Positions 1-7,441 of a stretch of 64,000 bases of DNA are shown here, piece after piece. The notes under the pieces were generated by a model. The model searched no databases and was not told the origin of the DNA. It worked only from the letters and a program-made list of their open reading frames with translations. How positions within the stretch are numbered: the stretch's first letter is position 1; each line of letters begins with the position of its first letter. Origin of the DNA: Acidobacteriota bacterium (lineage in GTDB: Bacteria; Acidobacteriota; JAAYUB01); the NCBI GenBank assembly GCA_018001935.1, contig JAGNHB010000021.1, positions 1 through 64,000 on the forward strand. The letters are read 5' to 3'. Position numbers and translations under genes: made by a program.

Positions 1-99
1 TGCATGCCCTAATTTATCAAAGGCATACACTACACAAAAAGCAAATCCCTGTCAAGCGGAAAATGATGGATATTCCTTTTATTTTCTGTATAATATCCC

Positions 100-134
100 C
101 CGTTTTGACTTTTTGCGAGGTCATCAACCTTAGG
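100..134 (+). repeat. Degenerate partial copy of a dispersed palindromic element
   Basis: The stretch around GACTTTTTGCG (108-118) followed by TCATCAAC matches the right end of the 82-bp element at 52921-53002 and the bases just beyond it, with a few mismatches and one indel. Upstream similarity is weak (a shared TGATGG), so this is either a decayed copy or a chance match. Confidence 0.35.
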
Positions 135-161
135 AAATGGAGCAGTAAGGAGGTACGAGAA

Positions 162-506
162 ATGAGTGGAGATAGATACGAGCTACTCTCAGTTGAGCAA
201 ATGAGGCAGAAGTATGGGCTGGTCGTGGAGAATCGACAGCATATTCAGCTAGATCCCGAAAAGGTGCCGGAAGGGCTTCGCCATCTGATACCATACGCTG
301 AGCTTTGGGGGGTTGGTGATGATATTATCCGCGACGATATGGTCAAAAGGGCCTCACCAGAGATTGTTGAGGACCTGAGACGAGTTATAGAAATCCATGA
401 AGATCTCCTTGACAAATGGCTAGCGGGTCCAGAAGCAGAAAGTTCACAACCATCAGTCGAGTATCTTGCTTTTTCGGCTATGCGGATGGCTGCCGATTTT
501 ACTTAA
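162..506 (+). CDS. Hypothetical protein, 114 aa, possibly an orphan immunity-type protein
   Basis: I do not recognise this family. The start at 162 is chosen over the upstream in-frame ATG at 63 because a strong Shine-Dalgarno (TAAGGAGG, 147-154) lies just before it. The product is small, acidic and soluble, with no signal peptide or membrane segment; the centre (residues about 50-90) looks helical and rich in Asp/Glu. Base composition is clearly AT-richer than the bulk of the window, like the toxin tip and immunity gene at 2340-3085. Because it sits directly upstream of an Rhs gene, it may be an immunity or accessory gene left from an earlier Rhs cassette; that is inference from context only. 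Confidence 0.6.
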   Translation: MSGDRYELLSVEQMRQKYGLVVENRQHIQLDPEKVPEGLRHLIPYAELWGVGDDIIRDDMVKRASPEIVEDLRRVIEIHEDLLDKWLAGPEAESSQPSVEYLAFSAMRMAADFT

Positions 507-581
507 GTCGTAACAGTCGATACAGGTGTCAGGTTCTGTATAATCCATAACATCATGGGAAAATAGCCGGCAAAAGCGCAT

Positions 582-2819
582 GTGAATATTAATCAAGAGG
601 ATATAGTGATTGATCCGCTTCGGACAGCGGCGGGGTGGCTTGGCGTTGAGGGCGGCTTGGACCATAGGCTGAAGGGTGGATTCGTCCTCGCTTTGCTTGC
701 CGTGGTGAGCTTTGCTCTGTGGGCATCAGTCCTCCCGGCTTCGGGTTGCCCGATGGTGACCGGCGCGGTGACCTCTCTCTCCTGCCAATCCAGTTTCTCT
801 GTCTGCTCCTCTTGGATGGTCACCTCCGGGTGGACGTCCAACGGGTGGTTGCAAGCCATCCGGTACCCGAACAGAATGGTGGCCCCCTTCGCGTACGACG
901 ATTCCGGGCGCCGGGTGTGGAAATCGGGCACGTCTTTCCGGCCGGACGGGACGCTGGTTCCTGAGCTTCAGCGCTACGTTCACGACGGGGAGGCGATCCT
1001 GGCGGAGCTGGGGGAGTCCCCCGGCGGCGGATACCACCCGGTGCAGCGCTACCTGCACGGCATCGGCGTCCTGGCCCGGGAGAGGCTGGAGGACGACGCC
1101 GCCGTTCGTACGCGTCGTCCCGACGCGGACGATGTTCCTACGCGTCGTCCCGTCGCGGACAGTGTTCGCACGCGTCGTCCCGACGCGGGTCCGCTAGACA
1201 GGCAGTACAGCGCCGCCACCCGTTCCCGTAACGACACGCCCGGGTCGGGACGCCCCGTGGGAACCCTGGGACACTCCGTGCGAACCCCGGAAGCTCCCGG
1301 CGCGGGTCCGGGATCGACGTCCCCCACCGCCCTCCAGACCCTCTTCCACCACGCCGATGGCCTCAATTCCACGGTGAACGTCACCCGTTCCGACGGGAGC
1401 GTGAAAAACGCCTACCTTTACGACGCCTGGGGCAACCATCGGGAACTGGAGGCGGGAGGCGAGTGCCTCACCGCTCCGGACCTGGGCCTCGACGGTTTCA
1501 TCGACCGGGACGCCTATTTGGGCAACTTGGCGTCGGCCTTCGCCGAGGACGACAACCGCCTGACCTTCACCGGCCTCGAGGCGGAGCCGGAGACGGGGCT
1601 GTTCTTTGCGCAGTCCCGTTTCTACGACCCCGAGGCGGGCCGCGGCGTTCGCACGCGTCGTCCCGACGCGGGTCCGCCAGAAAGGCAGTACAGCGCCGTC
1701 ACTCGTTCCTATAACGACACGCCCGGGTCGGGACGCCCCGTGCGAACCCCGGGACGCCCCGTGGGAACCCGGGCCCCGGTGAGCCTGCACAAGTATCTCT
1801 ACGCCAACGCGTCGCCGACGCGCTTCGTGGACCCGTCGGGCCGCTCGGCGGAGGACACGGTCCCGGCGGCGACGCTGGAGACGGGGGACCTGGGGGGTTC
1901 GGAGTCCGCCGCCCGCCCGTCGGCGGACCAGGACCTGCCGGAGGGCGGCTCCCTGGCGGCGTACGAGGTGGCCAAGAGCAAGGCGCGCTGGCCGCTGAGC
2001 CTGTCGGTGAAGGCGCTGGTGGAATCGGGGGCGGAACTGCTGCGGAACCCGACGCTGGCCAACGTGGCCGGGGTGCTGGTGAACGGCGCGATGGCCCGGG
2101 GGAACGTCCGGATGGACCTGACGTTTACCCGCCAGGCGGTGACGCGGCTGAGCCGGTTGTCCGCCGGCCGTGAACTGGGCCACCTCCTTCAGACGGGCGG
2201 ACACCCTCCCGCGCTCTCCCTGACCGACGATGCGGCCAGGGTCACCCGTTCGGCCGGCCACGAGGCGGTGGAAACGGCGGAGACCGCGGCCCAGAAGAGC
2301 GCCGTTCGGTCCGCCGCCCACAACACCGAAGAGAAGGCCCTTCAGGAAGCCAAGGAAAATATTGAAAAAACGGCCCTTCCTAAGGTAGATGCCCCAAACA
2401 GGGGAGCGGCAGTTCAACAAACTTGGACGAAAACCAGAACACCATGGCAACGAGTTGTTTATCAGCGGAATGATATCGATTGGGATTTTCTCCGTCCTGA
2501 AGGGACCTCACTAGCGGGGAAGACGAATTGGGAAGCCGCTACCCAAGGGTATGCACCTGTTCGTTTGAACCCTGGCACTGGGAAAGTTGAAGATGCAGTA
2601 CTTCATCATATGAATCAAGACCCCAGAGGAGGCGTGGCCGAATTGTGGCGTTCTACTCATGGAAAAGTCCCTCAAAAAATGGATCCGCCCGGGCCTTGGC
2701 GTCAGATAAAATCCGAATGGGACAAAGCGTGGCGTCGTGAACAGCCTGCTTATTGGCGCTGGCGTTCAGGTGAATACAATCCTCCCCCGACGGACAAGCT
2801 TCGTCTCCCCGGAGATTGA
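582..2819 (+). CDS. Short orphan Rhs-family protein with C-terminal LHH-type nuclease toxin
   Basis: This is probably a contact-dependent or secreted polymorphic toxin. It starts at GTG 582. Residues about 17-40 form a hydrophobic segment. Rhs repeat sequence begins near residue 88 and includes FAYDDSGRRVW (103-113), YLYDAWGNH (about 277) and the core signature SRFYDPEAGR (about 345), then KYLYANASPTRFVDPSG (404-420). At 745 aa it is far shorter than full Rhs proteins (usually over 1200 aa), so most of the shell repeats are missing. The tip (about 590-745) carries LHH at 674-676, followed by GGVAELWRSTHGK. That resembles HNH/EndoVII-superfamily LHH nucleases, which are DNases. Two in-frame insertions made of dispersed repeats (TRRPDAG-containing, about 175-250 and 355-398) break the Rhs sequence, and the second replaces the part after DPEAGR. 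From about 2340 the GC falls sharply, as expected for an exchangeable toxin tip. Activity of this interrupted protein is uncertain. Confidence 0.8.
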   Translation: MNINQEDIVIDPLRTAAGWLGVEGGLDHRLKGGFVLALLAVVSFALWASVLPASGCPMVTGAVTSLSCQSSFSVCSSWMVTSGWTSNGWLQAIRYPNRMVAPFAYDDSGRRVWKSGTSFRPDGTLVPELQRYVHDGEAILAELGESPGGGYHPVQRYLHGIGVLARERLEDDAAVRTRRPDADDVPTRRPVADSVRTRRPDAGPLDRQYSAATRSRNDTPGSGRPVGTLGHSVRTPEAPGAGPGSTSPTALQTLFHHADGLNSTVNVTRSDGSVKNAYLYDAWGNHRELEAGGECLTAPDLGLDGFIDRDAYLGNLASAFAEDDNRLTFTGLEAEPETGLFFAQSRFYDPEAGRGVRTRRPDAGPPERQYSAVTRSYNDTPGSGRPVRTPGRPVGTRAPVSLHKYLYANASPTRFVDPSGRSAEDTVPAATLETGDLGGSESAARPSADQDLPEGGSLAAYEVAKSKARWPLSLSVKALVESGAELLRNPTLANVAGVLVNGAMARGNVRMDLTFTRQAVTRLSRLSAGRELGHLLQTGGHPPALSLTDDAARVTRSAGHEAVETAETAAQKSAVRSAAHNTEEKALQEAKENIEKTALPKVDAPNRGAAVQQTWTKTRTPWQRVVYQRNDIDWDFLRPEGTSLAGKTNWEAATQGYAPVRLNPGTGKVEDAVLHHMNQDPRGGVAELWRSTHGKVPQKMDPPGPWRQIKSEWDKAWRREQPAYWRWRSGEYNPPPTDKLRLPGD
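1105..1285 (+). repeat. REPIN-like palindromic repeat cluster inside the Rhs gene (copy A)
   Basis: Three left-end units beginning GTTC(G/C) and containing ACGCGTCGTCCCG occur near 1105, 1134 and 1164. An inner spacer matches copy B, and inverted right ends lie at 1256-1264 (CGTGGGAAC, imperfect) and 1277-1285 (CGTGCGAAC). GTTCGCACG at 1164 and CGTGCGAAC at 1277 form perfect 9-bp terminal inverted repeats. The element is translated as part of the Rhs protein. Confidence 0.8.
1647..1747 (+). repeat. REPIN-like palindromic repeat inside the Rhs core (copy B)
   Basis: This 101-bp element is bounded by GTTCGCACG (1647-1655) and its exact inverse CGTGCGAAC (1739-1747). Inside these lie inverted TCCCGAC and GTCGGGA blocks. 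The spacer (AGGCAGTACAGCGCCG and following) is almost identical to that of copy A. It interrupts the conserved Rhs core right after DPEAGR yet keeps the reading frame. Confidence 0.85.
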
Positions 2820-2833
2820 GGAGGAGACATAAG

Positions 2834-3085
2834 ATGGCTGACGAATGGTATTTTGTTAGACAATTGAGAGACAATGAAAACCCTAGTTCGGCTCTACGCT
2901 TCGAAATACAGGTGTTGGATGAAGACGGTCGCGCAGTATTTACAGGGTATTTGTCAAGCGAAATGACGGAATTGGTAATCAACAAACAAATAGTCCCTGT
3001 TCCTGTTCTTGAAGCAGCAAAAAGCAAAGAAATGGGACGTGGGGACTATGTTGACTCCGAGGGTAAAACCGTAGTGCTTTTTTAA
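2834..3085 (+). CDS. Putative immunity protein to the Rhs nuclease, 83 aa
   Basis: This small soluble protein lies immediately downstream of the Rhs toxin tip, 14 bp after the stop. GAGGAGGAG (2818-2826) is a strong ribosome site placed correctly for the ATG at 2834; the alternative ATG at 2816 would overlap the Rhs stop and leave no such site. Residues show an amphipathic beta-rich pattern (WYFVRQLRD, LRFEIQVLDEDGRAVFTG). I do not recognise the fold. Size, position and matching low GC are typical of cognate immunity genes in Rhs loci; the role is inferred from context. Confidence 0.65.
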   Translation: MADEWYFVRQLRDNENPSSALRFEIQVLDEDGRAVFTGYLSSEMTELVINKQIVPVPVLEAAKSKEMGRGDYVDSEGKTVVLF

Positions 3086-3291
3086 AAAGGTACAAACATT
3101 ACATGAATTCAATGAAATCCCGGGGCTTTTAATCCGCGATGATCTCGCTCCCGATCTGCCGGCCGGGTTTTTCGGCTCCGCATCATGGCATGCACATGAT
3201 GCACCTGCGGATTTCCTGTGCTTCGGGCTTATGGGTTTTGTTGTGAAGCGGTTAGCGGACATGCCGGGGACCGGCCGGGGGAGGGCGCGGA

Positions 3292-3402
3292 CTAGCCCTG
3301 CGCGTGACATCTCTTTTGGTGTCTTGTGATTGACGGACCATACGAGGTTGTTTCGTATTCGCCGATGTGTTTGCAGGCGTCGTCGGGCAACGCCCGGATC
3401 AT
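3292..3402 (-). CDS. Possible small ORF, 36 aa
   Basis: A minus-strand ATG at 3402 is preceded by GGAGGAAACG, a near-ideal ribosome site, and opens a 36-codon frame. The peptide is Cys/His-containing and ends ITRHQKRCHAQG, reminiscent of a short zinc-binding tail. It could be a real microprotein or a remnant of a decayed gene. Nothing else in the 397-bp gap 3086-3482 looks coding. Confidence 0.3.
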   Translation of the reverse strand: MIRALPDDACKHIGEYETTSYGPSITRHQKRCHAQG

Positions 3403-3482
3403 CGTTTCCTCCCGGATTTTACGTCCTCCCGAAAAGACCTTGTATTGATGCCGGTCGTTGCGCTGAGCCGGGGGGAGAGGGG

Positions 3483-4205
3483 TCAGGAAGGCGACTTGCG
3501 GGCGTGCACCACGTAGGCGAGGGTGAAGGCCCGGTCGCGGTCGAGGGGGTCGAGGGCGCGGAGGAGGAGCGGGAAGAGGAAGCCGAAGAAGGGGGCCAGC
3601 AGGACGAAGAAGACCCACCGCCAGGAACGCTGGAAGAAGGCGAGGAGGTTGACGCTCCGGCGGGCGGCGAGGGTGAAGAAGCCGCCGAGGGGTTCGACGC
3701 GCTGGGGTTCCAGGCCGGCTTCCTCCAGGAGGAAGCGGATGCCGTGGCGGGTGAAGCGGAAGTAGTCGTGGGGTTCCTGATGCGTTTCCCAGAGGAGCGG
3801 GACGACGGCCAGGAGGCGTCCCCCGGGCCCGAGGACCCGCGACACCTCGCGAACGACCTCCCCCGGCCGGCGGACGTGTTCCAGGACCACCAGCAGCATC
3901 GCGGCGTCCACCGAGCCGTCCCGCAGAGCCAGGCGCTCCAGGTCGCCCTGCACGTCCACGGTCGAGTAGTCCCATCGGGCGTCGCCCACCCCCCGGTCGT
4001 AACCGACGAAGCGGCGTCCCGGGAACAGGGCCTTGAAGCGGTTCTCGCCGCAGCCGGCGTCCAACACTGTGGCGCCGGCCGGCACGGTTGCGGCAAAGGA
4101 GGCCGTCTCGCGGCGGATCCGGGCTTCCACCGGGTCCAGAAGGTCCCGGACGAACCGGGGCAACAGCCGCCCCGCCAGCCGCCGGATCGAGGGGTTGAGC
4201 TCCAT
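3483..4205 (-). CDS. Class I SAM-dependent methyltransferase, 240 aa
   Basis: A Rossmann-fold methyltransferase transferring a methyl group from S-adenosylmethionine to an unidentified substrate. Motif I is VLDAGCGENRFK (about 47-58), the acidic end of strand 2 is GYDRG, motif II is VDAAMLLVVLEHV and motif III is GPGGRLLAVVPLLWE. A hydrophobic C-terminal stretch (FFVLLAPFFGFLFPLLL) suggests membrane association, unusual for soluble members and perhaps pointing to a lipid or quinone-like substrate (inference). It starts 23 bp after the stop of the signal peptidase gene and is likely cotranscribed with it. Confidence 0.85.
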   Translation of the reverse strand: MELNPSIRRLAGRLLPRFVRDLLDPVEARIRRETASFAATVPAGATVLDAGCGENRFKALFPGRRFVGYDRGVGDARWDYSTVDVQGDLERLALRDGSVDAAMLLVVLEHVRRPGEVVREVSRVLGPGGRLLAVVPLLWETHQEPHDYFRFTRHGIRFLLEEAGLEPQRVEPLGGFFTLAARRSVNLLAFFQRSWRWVFFVLLAPFFGFLFPLLLRALDPLDRDRAFTLAYVVHARKSPS

Positions 4206-4228
4206 GGGACCGGGACGGAAACGCCGTC

Positions 4229-5167
4229 TCAGCGGGGGGCGCCGGCGGCGGGGAGGACGGCGGGTGCGGAGGCCTGAGCAGCCGGTGCCGGGGGCATCGG
4301 GGCGTCGATGAAGGAACAGTTGCCACGGGGGACGAAGTGGAACATCCGGCTCCAGCGGGTTTCGTAGAAGTAGATGAGCCGGTAGAAGTAGAGCGTGAGG
4401 ACGTCCCCGATGTCGGTGATGGTGTGGACGCCCCGCTGGTAGCGCCCGTCAGGGAACGCCTTCTGAACGATTTCGTTGTCGGGGAAGGACCAGAGGATCA
4501 GCAGCGGCTTCCCGAAGATGTACTCCTCGGGGACCGGGCCCCAGACGCGGCTGTCGGAGCTGTTGTCCCGGTTGTCGCCCATCATGAAGTAGTGCCCGGA
4601 GGGGATGTCGCAGCGGAAGGAAACGGGCTGCCCGTCCCCGTGCCGGTCGTAGTGGGCGTAGGGCTCGCGCAGTTCCCGGAAGCCGCTGACCTTGTCGTCG
4701 ATGTAGACCCGGTTCTCGGTGATGACGATGGACTCCCCGGGCAGGCCGATGACCCGCTTGACGTAGGGGATCAGGTAGTGGGCCCGGTCGGGGGTCTTGA
4801 AGACCACCACGTCGCCGCGGCGGATGGGGTGGTTCAGGCCGAGGAAGCGGCACAGGGAGGACTGGTTGGCCAGGACGGAGAACTTGTCCACCAGGAGGCG
4901 GTCCCCCACCATGAGGCCGTACCTGGCGTAGGTCTCGTCGGTGCCGGGAATCCGGGTGTCGATCCCCGGCGGCTGCATGGACTCCGTGGGGACGGCCATG
5001 GGGTGGACGATGAAAGTCACCACGAACAGGGCGATGACGATGCAGACCAGGATGGCCACCATGTACTCGTGGAAGGTGTCCCAGGCCGTCTTGACCACGA
5101 GCGGCACGGCGGCTTCGTCGGGTTTCTTCCCGGGCGTTTTCTCTTTCTTTCGTTCCTTCGCGGCCAT
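4229..5167 (-). CDS. lepB: Signal peptidase I
   Basis: This membrane serine protease removes Sec signal peptides from exported preproteins. A Lys-rich cytosolic N-terminus is followed by one transmembrane segment (about 35-55). The catalytic serine is S63 in PTESMQP and the general-base lysine is K137 in YVKRVIGLPGE; the GDNRDNSSDSR box is present. The C-terminus is extended by an Ala/Pro-rich tail. The ATG at 5167 is preferred over one six codons upstream because AAAGGGGG sits at normal spacing. It heads a two-gene unit with the methyltransferase at 3483-4205 and has its own promoter at 5195-5223. Confidence 0.95.
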   Translation of the reverse strand: MAAKERKKEKTPGKKPDEAAVPLVVKTAWDTFHEYMVAILVCIVIALFVVTFIVHPMAVPTESMQPPGIDTRIPGTDETYARYGLMVGDRLLVDKFSVLANQSSLCRFLGLNHPIRRGDVVVFKTPDRAHYLIPYVKRVIGLPGESIVITENRVYIDDKVSGFRELREPYAHYDRHGDGQPVSFRCDIPSGHYFMMGDNRDNSSDSRVWGPVPEEYIFGKPLLILWSFPDNEIVQKAFPDGRYQRGVHTITDIGDVLTLYFYRLIYFYETRWSRMFHFVPRGNCSFIDAPMPPAPAAQASAPAVLPAAGAPR

Positions 5168-5194
5168 GACGGGCCCCCTTTCCAAGAACGATCC

Positions 5195-5223
5195 AACTTA
5201 GCCTTTTCTTACGCGGAAGTCAA
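5195..5223 (-). promoter_or_regulatory. Sigma70-like promoter for lepB
   Basis: On the minus strand TTGACT and TAAGTT are separated by 17 bp, with the -10 about 28 bp upstream of the lepB start. It is divergent to the fumarase promoter. Confidence 0.65.
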
Positions 5224-5249
5224 CCGTTGGTTGCGGGTGGGGAGGGGGG

Positions 5250-5358
5250 CGCGCCTCGGACCGGGTACGCCGGCCGAGCCGAGGCCGGCGTTTGGGGTTG
5301 GGGCGCGCCTCGGCTCGGCGCGCGTACTTGGGGGGGCGCCTCGGCTCGGCGCGCGTAC
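5250..5358 (+). repeat. Cluster of GC-rich palindromic repeats between divergent promoters
   Basis: Two near-identical units (GCCTCGGCTCGGCGCGCGTAC, with the last base at 5327 and 5358) and a diverged unit with inverted segments (5250-5292, including GCCGAGCCGAGGC) lie in the lepB-fumarase intergenic region. Each unit can fold on itself. Confidence 0.7.
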
Positions 5359-5376
5359 CGGGGGCTATCTCCCGGC

Positions 5377-5405
5377 TTGACACGGGGTCTGCGTTCCGGT
5401 AGAGT
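5377..5405 (+). promoter_or_regulatory. Sigma70-like promoter for the fumarase genes
   Basis: TTGACA (a perfect -35) is followed after 17 bp by TAGAGT, about 100 bp before the start codon of the alpha subunit, so a leader of roughly 90 nt is expected. Confidence 0.75.
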
Positions 5406-5501
5406 GAGGGCACACTTCCCGGGCCCGACCCAGCGGAGGGTGTCGCCGCCGAAGCTCCGGACCATCCCCGCCCGCCCGATCCCACTCACGACGAGGTGAC
5501 C

Positions 5502-6374
5502 ATGCCCCTGAAGGAACACTTCCTCGAGTTGCTCCGGCGTGCCGCGACCGACCTTCCCCCGGACGTGGAGAAGGCCCTCCGCACCGCGCGCGACGCCGAG
5601 CCCGAAGGCACCCGGGGCCGCAGCGCCCTGGACACCATCCTGGAGAACACGGCCATGGCCCGGGAGGGGTCGACCCCCCTCTGCCAGGACACCGGCACCC
5701 TCATCCTCTACATCGACTACCCGGAGAACGGCTCCGAGCGCGTTCTCCGGGAGGCGGCCCTCGAGGCCGCCGCCGAGGCCACGAAACGCGCCTACCTCCG
5801 CCCCAACGCGGTGGATCCCGTCTCGGGGAAGAACAGCGGGAACAACATCGGGGTCAACCACCCCTTCATGCACTTCCACCAGTGGGACCGGCCCGAGACC
5901 CGCGTCCGGGTGATCCTCAAGGGCGGGGGGTGCGAGAACGTGGGCGCCCAGTACCGGCTCCCCGACATGAGCATCGGCGCCGGGCGCGACCTGAAAGGGG
6001 TCCGCCGGTGCATCATCGACGCCGTGCTGAAGGCCCAGGGTTACGGGTGCGCCCCCGGGATCCTGGGGGTGGGGGTCGGCGGCGACCGGACCGCCTCCTA
6101 CCTCCTGTCCAAGGAGGTTTTTTTCCGCCGCCTGGGCGAGCGCAACGCATCCGAGCCCCTTGCCGCCCTGGAGGCGGAGCTGGAGGAGAGCCTGAACACC
6201 CTGAACATCGGGCCCATGGGATTCGGCGGCAAGACCACCACCCTGGGGGTGTTCATCGGCGCCCAGCACCGTCACCCCGCCAGCTTCTTCGTCTCCGTTT
6301 CCTACATGTGCTGGGCGTTCCGGCGAAAGACCATGTTCCTGGACCCGCAGGGGGAGGCCACCTATGAAGATTGA
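5502..6374 (+). CDS. Fumarate hydratase class I, alpha (N-terminal) subunit
   Basis: This subunit carries the [4Fe-4S] cluster of the oxygen-sensitive two-subunit class I fumarase, which interconverts fumarate and malate in the TCA cycle. Family signatures are LCQDTGTLILY (about 62-72), the NNIGVNHPFM-like segment, GGGCENVGAQ and GPMGFGGKTT; candidate cluster cysteines are in LCQDTG, GGGCENV and a later conserved position. Length (290 aa) is normal. The ATG at 5502 follows GAGGTGA; a GTG two codons earlier is less likely. It overlaps the beta gene by 11 bp, implying translational coupling. The closely related tartrate dehydratase alpha subunit is the main alternative. Confidence 0.9.
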   Translation: MPLKEHFLELLRRAATDLPPDVEKALRTARDAEPEGTRGRSALDTILENTAMAREGSTPLCQDTGTLILYIDYPENGSERVLREAALEAAAEATKRAYLRPNAVDPVSGKNSGNNIGVNHPFMHFHQWDRPETRVRVILKGGGCENVGAQYRLPDMSIGAGRDLKGVRRCIIDAVLKAQGYGCAPGILGVGVGGDRTASYLLSKEVFFRRLGERNASEPLAALEAELEESLNTLNIGPMGFGGKTTTLGVFIGAQHRHPASFFVSVSYMCWAFRRKTMFLDPQGEATYED

Positions 6375-6945
6375 ACTGAGGACACCCATCTCCGAGGAGG
6401 ACATCCGCAAGCTCCGCGTGGGGGATGAGGTCAGCCTGTCCGGCGTGATCGTCACCGCCCGCGACATGGCCCACAAGCTCATGGTGGAGGAGAAACCCGA
6501 CTTCATCCGGCCCCACCTCAAGGGCGGCGTGATCTACCACTGCGGGCCCATCGTGCGCAAGGACGAGGACGGCGCATGGCATTTCGTCTCGGCGGGGCCG
6601 ACCACCTCCAGCCGCGAGGAGCCCTACCAGGCCGACGTCGTCGGCGAGTACGGCGTCCGGGGCGTGATCGGGAAGGGCGGAATGCGGGAAAAGACCATGG
6701 CGGGCCTGGTGAAACACGGCGCCGTCTACTTCCACGCCGTCGGCGGCGCGGGGACTCTCCTGGCCCGCCGGGCCGGCAAGGTGGTCACCGTGTTCAAGCT
6801 GGAGGAGTTCGGCGCCCCCGAGGCCTTCTGGGTGGTGGAGGTGGAGCACTTCCCGCTGGTGGTCACCATGGACTCCCACGGCGGGAGCCTGCACGACCTG
6901 GTCCTGAAGGACTCGTCGGAACGCGTGGCGAAAATCCTGGGCTGA
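6364..6945 (+). CDS. Fumarate hydratase class I, beta (C-terminal) subunit
   Basis: The partner of the preceding gene, supplying the swivelling C-terminal domain of class I fumarase. It begins with the typical LRTPISEEDIRKLRVGDEV, followed by the GPTTSSREEPY segment and GVIGKGGM; later HAVGGAGTLLA and LEEFGAPEAFWVVEVE are standard. At 193 aa it is the usual length for a separate subunit. The gene overlaps the alpha gene in another frame, so the pair is one operon. Fumarase rather than L(+)-tartrate dehydratase is the default reading, but substrate cannot be settled by eye. Confidence 0.9.
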   Translation: MKIELRTPISEEDIRKLRVGDEVSLSGVIVTARDMAHKLMVEEKPDFIRPHLKGGVIYHCGPIVRKDEDGAWHFVSAGPTTSSREEPYQADVVGEYGVRGVIGKGGMREKTMAGLVKHGAVYFHAVGGAGTLLARRAGKVVTVFKLEEFGAPEAFWVVEVEHFPLVVTMDSHGGSLHDLVLKDSSERVAKILG

Positions 6946-7179
6946 TCAGCCCCGGCCGCCCGCAAGGGGCAGGTCCAGCCGGGTCAGCGCCCGCAGGGCG
7001 GACGCGAAGTACCGGTGCTCGGTCCCGTCGAAGGCACGGACGACCACCTGCTCCCCGTTGGCGGTCTCGGCCAGGCCCAGGAACTCACCGTCCACGCGCC
7101 GGCCGTCCACGTGGACGGCGTGGACGTAGCGGACCTCGTTCCCCTCCGGGGATTTCAACCATGTCATCCAATCGGCCAT
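6946..7179 (-). CDS. Small hypothetical protein, 77 aa
   Basis: Convergent with the fumarase beta gene: the two stop codons abut with no spacer. The ATG at 7179 has GGAGGG upstream. The protein is soluble and probably all-beta (YVHAVHVDGRRVDGEFLGL, EQVVVRAFDGTEHRYFASAL), looking like a small barrel or SH3-like fold. I do not recognise the family. The good ribosome site and biased third positions favour a real gene. Confidence 0.55.
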   Translation of the reverse strand: MADWMTWLKSPEGNEVRYVHAVHVDGRRVDGEFLGLAETANGEQVVVRAFDGTEHRYFASALRALTRLDLPLAGGRG

Positions 7180-7280
7180 GCGACCCTCCGTTCCGGGCGT
7201 CCGGCACCCGGGTGCATCTTGCCGCGCCCTGCGGGCCGACGCAACCGGACGCGTCCCTCGTGGTCCGCAGGAACCCTGTT

Positions 7281-7322
7281 ATACCACGGATGAACACGGA
7301 TGGACACGGATTCGATTCGGAT
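7281..7322 (+). repeat. Short degenerate tandem repeat (CACGGATG-like)
   Basis: Degenerate units resembling CACGGATGAA and CACGGATGGA are repeated between 7281 and 7322 upstream of the lipoprotein promoter. It is one of several low-complexity intergenic repeat types in the window. Confidence 0.6.
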
Positions 7323-7356
7323 GAATGCGGCGGAGGGGGTTTCGGGCCCGTCGGGC

Positions 7357-7385
7357 TTGTAATCCCCCGGGACGGAGGCTATACT
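7357..7385 (+). promoter_or_regulatory. Sigma70-like promoter for the lipoprotein gene
   Basis: TTGTAA and TATACT separated by 17 bp, ending 57 bp before the start codon. Confidence 0.6.
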
Positions 7386-7441
7386 GCCGAAACGCGCCCG
7401 CGGGAGCGGGTTCGAGGACGCTTCGGAGGAGGACGCTTTCC

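Noticed and set aside
63..161. Upstream extension of the first gene to the ATG at 63
   Set aside because: The internal ATG at 162 has a strong Shine-Dalgarno, while the 63 start has none and the extra residues look non-coding.
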